From Clostridia bacterium (lineage in GTDB: Bacteria; Bacillota; Clostridia; UMGS1883; UMGS1540), in contig JAFSCR010000015.1 in assembly GCA_017436645.1 (NCBI GenBank), positions 1-56,806 on the forward strand: DNA of 56,806 nt. The letters run 5' to 3'. Shown here piece by piece: positions 52,609 through 56,806 of this stretch (positions are counted from its first letter, which is position 1; the number at the start of each line of letters is the position of its first letter). A model generated the notes under the pieces. It worked only from the letters and a program-made list of their open reading frames with translations, did not search any database and was not told the origin of the DNA. Made by a program: the position numbers and the translations under genes.

Positions 52609-55086
52609 ATGACACAAAAATATAAAATCACAGGAATGAGCTGTGCGGCGTGCAGTGCCAGAGTGGAAAAGGCAGTATCAGGTCTTTCCGGCGTTGCAGC
52701 GTGCACCGTAAATCTTTTAACAAACACCATGGAGGTGGAGGGCACCGCCACGGATGCAGAAATCATTGCCGCCGTGGAAAAGGCAGGCTATGGGGCCGCC
52801 CCTGCAGGAAACGCCCCACCTAAGGCACAGGATGAAGAAAAAAAGAGCGACGGGGAAGCGTCGGCTTTAAAGTGGCGGCTTATTTCATCCCTCTTCTTTT
52901 TACTTCTTCTTATGTATGTTTCCATGGGGCACAAAATGCTTTCCCTGCCCCTTCCCCCATTCTTTCAGGGCAACCCTTTGGCGGCAGGGCTTCTGGAAAT
53001 GCTTCTTTCCCTCGTTGTCCTCGTTATAAACCAGAAGTTTTTTATAAGCGGCACCTTAGGGCTTATCCGCCGTGCACCGAATATGGACTCCCTCGTTGCT
53101 CTCGGCAGCGGCGCTTCCTTTATTTACAGTACTTGCCTGCTCTTTGCCATGACCACCGCTGAAAATCCCCACTCGCTTTTGCATGGGCTCTATTTTGAAT
53201 CGGCGGCTATGATTCTCGTCCTGATTACGGTGGGCAAAATGCTGGAAGCAAAAGCAAAAGGAAAAACCACCTCGGCCCTTCGGAGCCTTATGGCCCTTTC
53301 GCCGAAAACCGTTCTTCTCCTCAAGGACGGAAAAGAAGTGGAAGTCCCCGTTGCCTCCATAAAAAAAGGAGACATTTTTATTCTGAAGAGCGGCAGTTCC
53401 ATCGGGGCCGACGGCATTGTTTTGGAAGGCCACGGCAGTATAGATGAAGCGGCCCTCACGGGAGAAAGTATTCCTGCAGACAAAACAGAGGGGGATCCTG
53501 TTTCCGCCGGCACCGTCATGCTGACAGGGTTTTTAAAGTGCCGTGCCACGAGCGTTGGTGAGGATACAACCCTTTCCCAGATTATCCAAATGGTAACGGA
53601 TGCATCTTCCACAAAGGCACCCATCGCCAAAGCGGCAGATAAGGTTTCCGGCGTATTTGTGCCCATTGTAATAGGCATCAGCCTACTAACTGCCATTGTT
53701 TGGCTGCTTTTGGGAAAAGAAATTGGTTTTGTGCTTACAAAAGCCATTTCCGTTCTCGTTATCAGTTGCCCCTGTGCCCTAGGGCTCGCAACGCCGGTTG
53801 CCATTATGGTGGGCAGCGGTCTGGGCGCTAAAAACGGTATTTTATTTAAAACCGCAGCTTCTCTTGAAATGGCAGGCAGAATCGAAATTGTAGCCCTTGA
53901 CAAAACGGGGACGGTGACGGAAGGCACTCCTGTCGTCACGGATATTCTGCCCATGGAAGGCATAAGTGCAAACGAGCTTCTCTCCATCGCCTATGCGCCG
54001 GAAGCAAAAAGCGAACATCCCCTTGCCCGTGCTGTGGTTCGGGCGGCAACCGAACGGGAAATCCCCCTTTCAGATACCGAGGAATTTACCGTTTACCCCG
54101 GTGGCGGCGTTTCGGCTTTCACAAACGGGGAGACCATCTACGGCGGCAGCCTTCGTTTTATTTCTCAATATATAAATGTGCCCGTTTCTCTAGAAAAGGT
54201 GGCAGAGTCCCTTTCTGAAGCCGGAAAAACACCCCTGTTTTTTGCAAAAGGGGAAACGCCTGTCGGCATTATTGCCGTACAGGACGCTATAAAGCCGGAC
54301 AGTCCCGCTGCCATTAAAGCTTTAAAGAACATGGGCATCCGCACCGTAATGCTGACGGGTGACAATGAAAAGACGGCCGCCGCAGTAGGGAAGGCGGTCG
54401 GCATAGACGAAATTTATGCAGGCATCAGGCCGGGCGATAAAGAAGAAAAAATTCGTTCCCTTCTGCAAAGAGGCAAAACGGCAATGGTGGGTGACGGCAT
54501 CAATGATGCGCCTGCACTCGTGCGGGCGGACCTTGGCATTGCCATCGGTCGGGGAACAGACGTTGCCATCGATGCGGCTGACGTTGTGCTTACCAAAAGC
54601 AACCTTTCCGATGTGGTCGGTGCCATTCGCCTCGGGCGTGGTACCCTCCGAAACATTTATGAAAACCTCACTTGGGCATTTCTCTATAACACATTGGGCA
54701 TCCCCCTGGCGGCAGGTGTGTTCCTGCCCATCTTTGGCTGGGAAATGCATCCCATGTTCGGGGCGGCGGCTATGAGCTTATCCAGTTTTTGTGTGGTGAC
54801 AAACGCCCTAAGGCTGAATTTCTTAAAAATTCATGACCCGAAAGGCGATAAATCCAAAAAAGAAAAGGAGATTAAAAAAATGGAAAAAGTAATGAAAATT
54901 GAAGGCATGATGTGCCCCCACTGCGAAGCAAGAGTGCAGGAGATTCTGGAAGGCATAAAAGGCGTTGAAAGTGCCCTGTGCAGTCACGAAAAAGGAACGG
55001 CCACCCTCACCCTTTCTGAAAACGTGGAGGATGCCGTATTAAAAGAAGCCGTGGAAGATGCCGGTTATACCGTCACCGAAATTTAA
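52609..55086 (+). CDS. copA: Copper-exporting P1B-type ATPase with C-terminal CopZ-like domain
   Basis: It pumps Cu(I) out of the cell. The 825-residue protein has an N-terminal heavy-metal domain (GMSCAAC, C12 and C15) and eight membrane spans with the copper-path motif CPC (387-389). It has the phosphorylation motif DKTGT (Asp 431), HP and TGDN. After the last span, about 758-825 form a second metal domain (GMMCPHC, C769 and C772). That last domain starts at a Met with its own upstream ribosome site, so it may also be made separately as a CopZ-like chaperone. It follows csoR by four bases. Confidence 0.95.
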   Translation: MTQKYKITGMSCAACSARVEKAVSGLSGVAACTVNLLTNTMEVEGTATDAEIIAAVEKAGYGAAPAGNAPPKAQDEEKKSDGEASALKWRLISSLFFLLLLMYVSMGHKMLSLPLPPFFQGNPLAAGLLEMLLSLVVLVINQKFFISGTLGLIRRAPNMDSLVALGSGASFIYSTCLLFAMTTAENPHSLLHGLYFESAAMILVLITVGKMLEAKAKGKTTSALRSLMALSPKTVLLLKDGKEVEVPVASIKKGDIFILKSGSSIGADGIVLEGHGSIDEAALTGESIPADKTEGDPVSAGTVMLTGFLKCRATSVGEDTTLSQIIQMVTDASSTKAPIAKAADKVSGVFVPIVIGISLLTAIVWLLLGKEIGFVLTKAISVLVISCPCALGLATPVAIMVGSGLGAKNGILFKTAASLEMAGRIEIVALDKTGTVTEGTPVVTDILPMEGISANELLSIAYAPEAKSEHPLARAVVRAATEREIPLSDTEEFTVYPGGGVSAFTNGETIYGGSLRFISQYINVPVSLEKVAESLSEAGKTPLFFAKGETPVGIIAVQDAIKPDSPAAIKALKNMGIRTVMLTGDNEKTAAAVGKAVGIDEIYAGIRPGDKEEKIRSLLQRGKTAMVGDGINDAPALVRADLGIAIGRGTDVAIDAADVVLTKSNLSDVVGAIRLGRGTLRNIYENLTWAFLYNTLGIPLAAGVFLPIFGWEMHPMFGAAAMSLSSFCVVTNALRLNFLKIHDPKGDKSKKEKEIKKMEKVMKIEGMMCPHCEARVQEILEGIKGVESALCSHEKGTATLTLSENVEDAVLKEAVEDAGYTVTEI
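54880..55086 (+). CDS. Possible internally initiated CopZ-like copper chaperone (in frame within copA)
   Basis: ATG 54880 lies in the copA frame (codon 758), nine bases after AAAAGGAG. The product would be 68 residues, MEKVMKIEGMMCPHCEARV..., the usual size of CopZ, with the CxxC copper site at residues 12-15 and a full beta-alpha-beta-beta-alpha-beta fold. It would carry copper to the pump. Separate production is inferred only from the ribosome site, start codon and length. Confidence 0.5.
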   Translation: MEKVMKIEGMMCPHCEARVQEILEGIKGVESALCSHEKGTATLTLSENVEDAVLKEAVEDAGYTVTEI

Positions 55087-55091
55087 AAGAA

Positions 55092-55120
55092 TTGACTTTT
55101 CCTCTTTTGTATAGTATAAT
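55092..55120 (+). promoter_or_regulatory. Sigma-A promoter of the DtxR-family gene
   Basis: TTGACT (55092-55097), 17-bp spacer, TATAAT (55115-55120). No TTAGT-type operator was seen here. Confidence 0.8.
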
Positions 55121-55149
55121 AAACCTATCAGAGACGAAAGGGGATAAAA

Positions 55150-55524
55150 ATGCAAATCAAGGAATCTGCTGAAAACTATCTGGAAACCATTTATATGCTC
55201 AGAAATAAGAAAGGCTATGTCCGCAGTATTGACATTGCCAATGAACTGCATTTTTCAAAGCCCAGCGTATCTGTTGCCATGAAGCAGTTCCGTATGGAAG
55301 GATATATCGTCACAAGCGAGGACGGGGATATCCGTCTTACGGAAAAGGGGCTGGAAATTGCCCGTAGAATTTATGAGCGGCATGAAATTCTGGCAAAGGC
55401 GCTCATTCTTCTCGGCGTGGATGAAGAAACGGCATATGCCGATAGCTGCAGAATCGAGCATGATATCAGCGACATTGCCTTTGAAAAAATCAAAGAGCAT
55501 CTTTTGAAGTTTTCAAATCAATAA
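55150..55524 (+). CDS. DtxR/MntR-family metal-dependent repressor
   Basis: The 124-residue protein has an N-terminal winged helix (SAENYLETIYMLRNKKGYVRSIDIANELHFSKPSVSVAMKQF) and the dimerisation and metal-binding domain (RIYERHEILAKALILLGV...ADSCRIEHDIS), with Glu, His and Cys residues at the usual ligand places. It lacks the C-terminal SH3-like domain, as in MntR-size members. Iron or manganese specificity cannot be told, but nearby feo genes with DtxR-like palindromes favour iron. It is monocistronic. Confidence 0.92.
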   Translation: MQIKESAENYLETIYMLRNKKGYVRSIDIANELHFSKPSVSVAMKQFRMEGYIVTSEDGDIRLTEKGLEIARRIYERHEILAKALILLGVDEETAYADSCRIEHDISDIAFEKIKEHLLKFSNQ

Positions 55525-55533
55525 GACGCTTAG

Positions 55534-55560
55534 AGGGAGTGCATGAAGCACTCCCTTTCG
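55534..55560 (+). terminator. Terminator of the DtxR-family gene
   Basis: AGGGAGTGC (55534-55542), loop atgaa, GCACTCCCT (55548-55556), then TTCGTTT. Confidence 0.8.
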
Positions 55561-55567
55561 TTTGCAT

Positions 55568-55600
55568 AAAAAAGGACTGCGACTCTCGTCACAGTCCTTA
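55568..55600 (-). terminator. Terminator of ftsZ
   Basis: On the minus strand AAGGACTG and CAGTCCTT pair around a longer loop, followed by TTTTTTATG. Confidence 0.85.
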
Positions 55601-55616
55601 CTTTTTGCATGCAGTC

Positions 55617-56705
55617 TTAAAAGTCAGTTTTCTTCATAAAGCCGGGAAGCTGCAGGTCTTCCGTTGCAAAGTTTGTGGGTTCCGCAGAAGCCTGGGGCAT
55701 AACGCCGAGGGGCTTTTTAAAATTGGGAACATCCAGTTCGCCGATATCCGTCTTCTTGGAAGAATTGCATCCGGTTGCAATAACGGTGATAGAAATTTCA
55801 TCACCCATTTTTTCGTCAATGGCCATACCGAAGATAACTTCTGCATTTGCATCTGCACAGCTATGTATGAGGTTTGCAGCAGCATTCACTTCAAGGAGTG
55901 TCAGCTCTTCACCACCGGTTACGTTAATGAGAATGCCGGTTGCGCCATCAATAGAGGTTTCGAGAAGCGGGCTTGCAATTGCCATACGTGCTGCATCTTC
56001 TGCACGGTTATCGCCGGAAGCACGGCCAATGCCCATGTGTGCATAGCCTGCATCCTTCATGATTCTGGTAACGTCCGCAAAGTCAGCGTTCATATCGCCT
56101 GCGGTGTTAATCAGTTCGGAAATGCCGGAAACACCCTGACGGAGCGTTTCGTCAGCCATTTTAAATGCTTCTTTTACTGTTGTTTTTGCGCTGCAGAGCT
56201 GGAGAAGCTTATCGTTGGGGATTACGATGATGGTATCCACTGCCTCACGGAGTGCGGCAATACCTTCTTCAGCCTGATTCATGCGGCGCTTGAGTTCGAA
56301 GGAGAAGGGCTTTGTAACAATACCGACTGTTAAAATGCCTTTTTCCTTTGCGATGGAAGCTACAACAGGGGCTGCACCCGTACCCGTACCGCCGCCCATA
56401 CCGGCTGTAACGAATACCATATCGGCATCTTCCAGAATCTTTTCGATTTCTGCGCGGCTTTCTTCTGCCGCCTTACGGCCGATATCGGGGTTTGCACCTG
56501 CACCCTGTCCTTTTGTAATTTTTTCACCAATCTGAATGGTCTTATCTGCTTTGGAACAGGTCAGTGCCTGCTTGTCCGTATTAATAGCAACAAATTCAAC
56601 ACCACGGATGCCGTTTTCAACCATGCGGTTAACAGCATTCCCGCCGCCGCCACCTACACCGACAACTTTAATAACCTGTGCTAAATCCATATCTTCGAAA
56701 GCCAT
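55617..56705 (-). CDS. ftsZ: Cell division protein FtsZ
   Basis: This tubulin-like GTPase forms the division ring. The 362-residue protein has the N-terminal [17 protein letters not shown], the GTP loop [12 protein letters not shown], the synergy loop NADFADV and a short C-terminal tail, [18 protein letters not shown] precedes ATG 56705. It stands alone, without ftsA or other division and cell wall genes on the visible side, and has its own promoter. Confidence 0.97.
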   Translation of the reverse strand: MAFEDMDLAQVIKVVGVGGGGGNAVNRMVENGIRGVEFVAINTDKQALTCSKADKTIQIGEKITKGQGAGANPDIGRKAAEESRAEIEKILEDADMVFVTAGMGGGTGTGAAPVVASIAKEKGILTVGIVTKPFSFELKRRMNQAEEGIAALREAVDTIIVIPNDKLLQLCSAKTTVKEAFKMADETLRQGVSGISELINTAGDMNADFADVTRIMKDAGYAHMGIGRASGDNRAEDAARMAIASPLLETSIDGATGILINVTGGEELTLLEVNAAANLIHSCADANAEVIFGMAIDEKMGDEISITVIATGCNSSKKTDIGELDVPNFKKPLGVMPQASAEPTNFATEDLQLPGFMKKTDF

Positions 56706-56735
56706 GATTAATCCTCCTTAGTCTTTATCTATTTT

Positions 56736-56764
56736 ATTGTATCGCTTTTTGGTGATTTATGCAA
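56736..56764 (-). promoter_or_regulatory. Sigma-A promoter of ftsZ
   Basis: Minus strand TTGCAT (56759-56764), 17-bp spacer, TACAAT (56736-56741), about 30 bases before the start codon. The rest of the sequence to 56806 is AT-rich with nothing else recognised. Confidence 0.78.
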
Positions 56765-56806
56765 GAGAAAATTGAAATTTTTTACGATTTTTTTGAATTT
56801 TTTTAG

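Noticed and set aside
53190..53987. 265-codon open frame antisense to copA
   Set aside because: It is a shadow of the strongly biased copA reading frame, with no recognisable domain or ribosome site.

Overview
The window looks like a chromosomal segment of a spore-forming, anaerobic member of the Firmicutes, class Clostridia, probably a gut or other host-associated lineage. The evidence is a Spo0A gene, type III glutamine synthetase, anaerobic ribonucleotide reductase (NrdD/NrdG), rubredoxin, FeoA/FeoB iron import, strong AGGAGG-type ribosome binding sites, and sigma-A-type promoters that mostly have exactly 17-bp spacers. The genus cannot be named from sequence reading alone. No rRNA, tRNA, CRISPR array, phage or transposase gene was found.

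Layout. 1-2180 is a low-GC insert: an unusual nitrilase + glycerophosphodiesterase fusion gene bounded on both sides by copies of a hairpin-array repeat. 2189-6504 holds housekeeping genes (YitT-type membrane protein, dut, tyrS, mtnN, a ComEC-like hydrolase). 6531-9154 has an ECF sigma/anti-sigma pair and an RluA-type pseudouridine synthase. 9191-12733 is a glnN-ybaK-epimerase operon. 12853-13695 is a noc/parB-like gene beside rsmG and mnmG, a gene neighbourhood often found near oriC. 13771-23967 is one tightly packed ten-gene minus-strand operon: pheB-like ACT protein, hom, lysC, rlmB, apgM-like, PfoR-like IIC, dus, SDR, mnmG, rsmG. It joins aspartate-family amino acid synthesis to RNA modification, and the apgM-like gene is a candidate alternative homoserine kinase.

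24250-26095 encodes a compact, poorly understood cassette: a secreted stalk-domain protein, an HPr-kinase-like P-loop protein, a soluble S24/S26 (signal-peptidase-like) protease and a PqqD-like protein. It resembles a minimal peptide or protein modification system and is the best candidate here for undescribed biology. 26201-29274 is a MarR / E2-like acyltransferase / acyl-CoA ligase operon. 29313-37364 has nagB, a ZIP transporter, rubredoxin, a second ECF/anti-sigma pair, an ACT + UPF0210 pair, spo0A, a cupin, pyrR with a recognisable PyrR attenuator, and a divergent SLOG/XRE pair. 37414-42981 carries trxB, nrdD (fused to a glutaredoxin-like domain), nrdG, a lipoprotein and an AAC(3)-like acetyltransferase.

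43055-47040 is a second AT-rich insert, again next to the hairpin repeat: a GH2 beta-galactosidase and a divergent AraC regulator that share one palindromic promoter. 47301-49288 is a uracil permease/upp salvage operon, followed by a MITE-like noncoding element (49384-49664). 49668-55524 is a metal block: feoA, feoB and a Cys-rich Feo partner under palindromic DtxR-like operators, then csoR-copA under a CsoR operator, then a DtxR-family repressor. copA ends in a CopZ-like domain that keeps its own ribosome binding site and start codon. The window closes with ftsZ on its own promoter.
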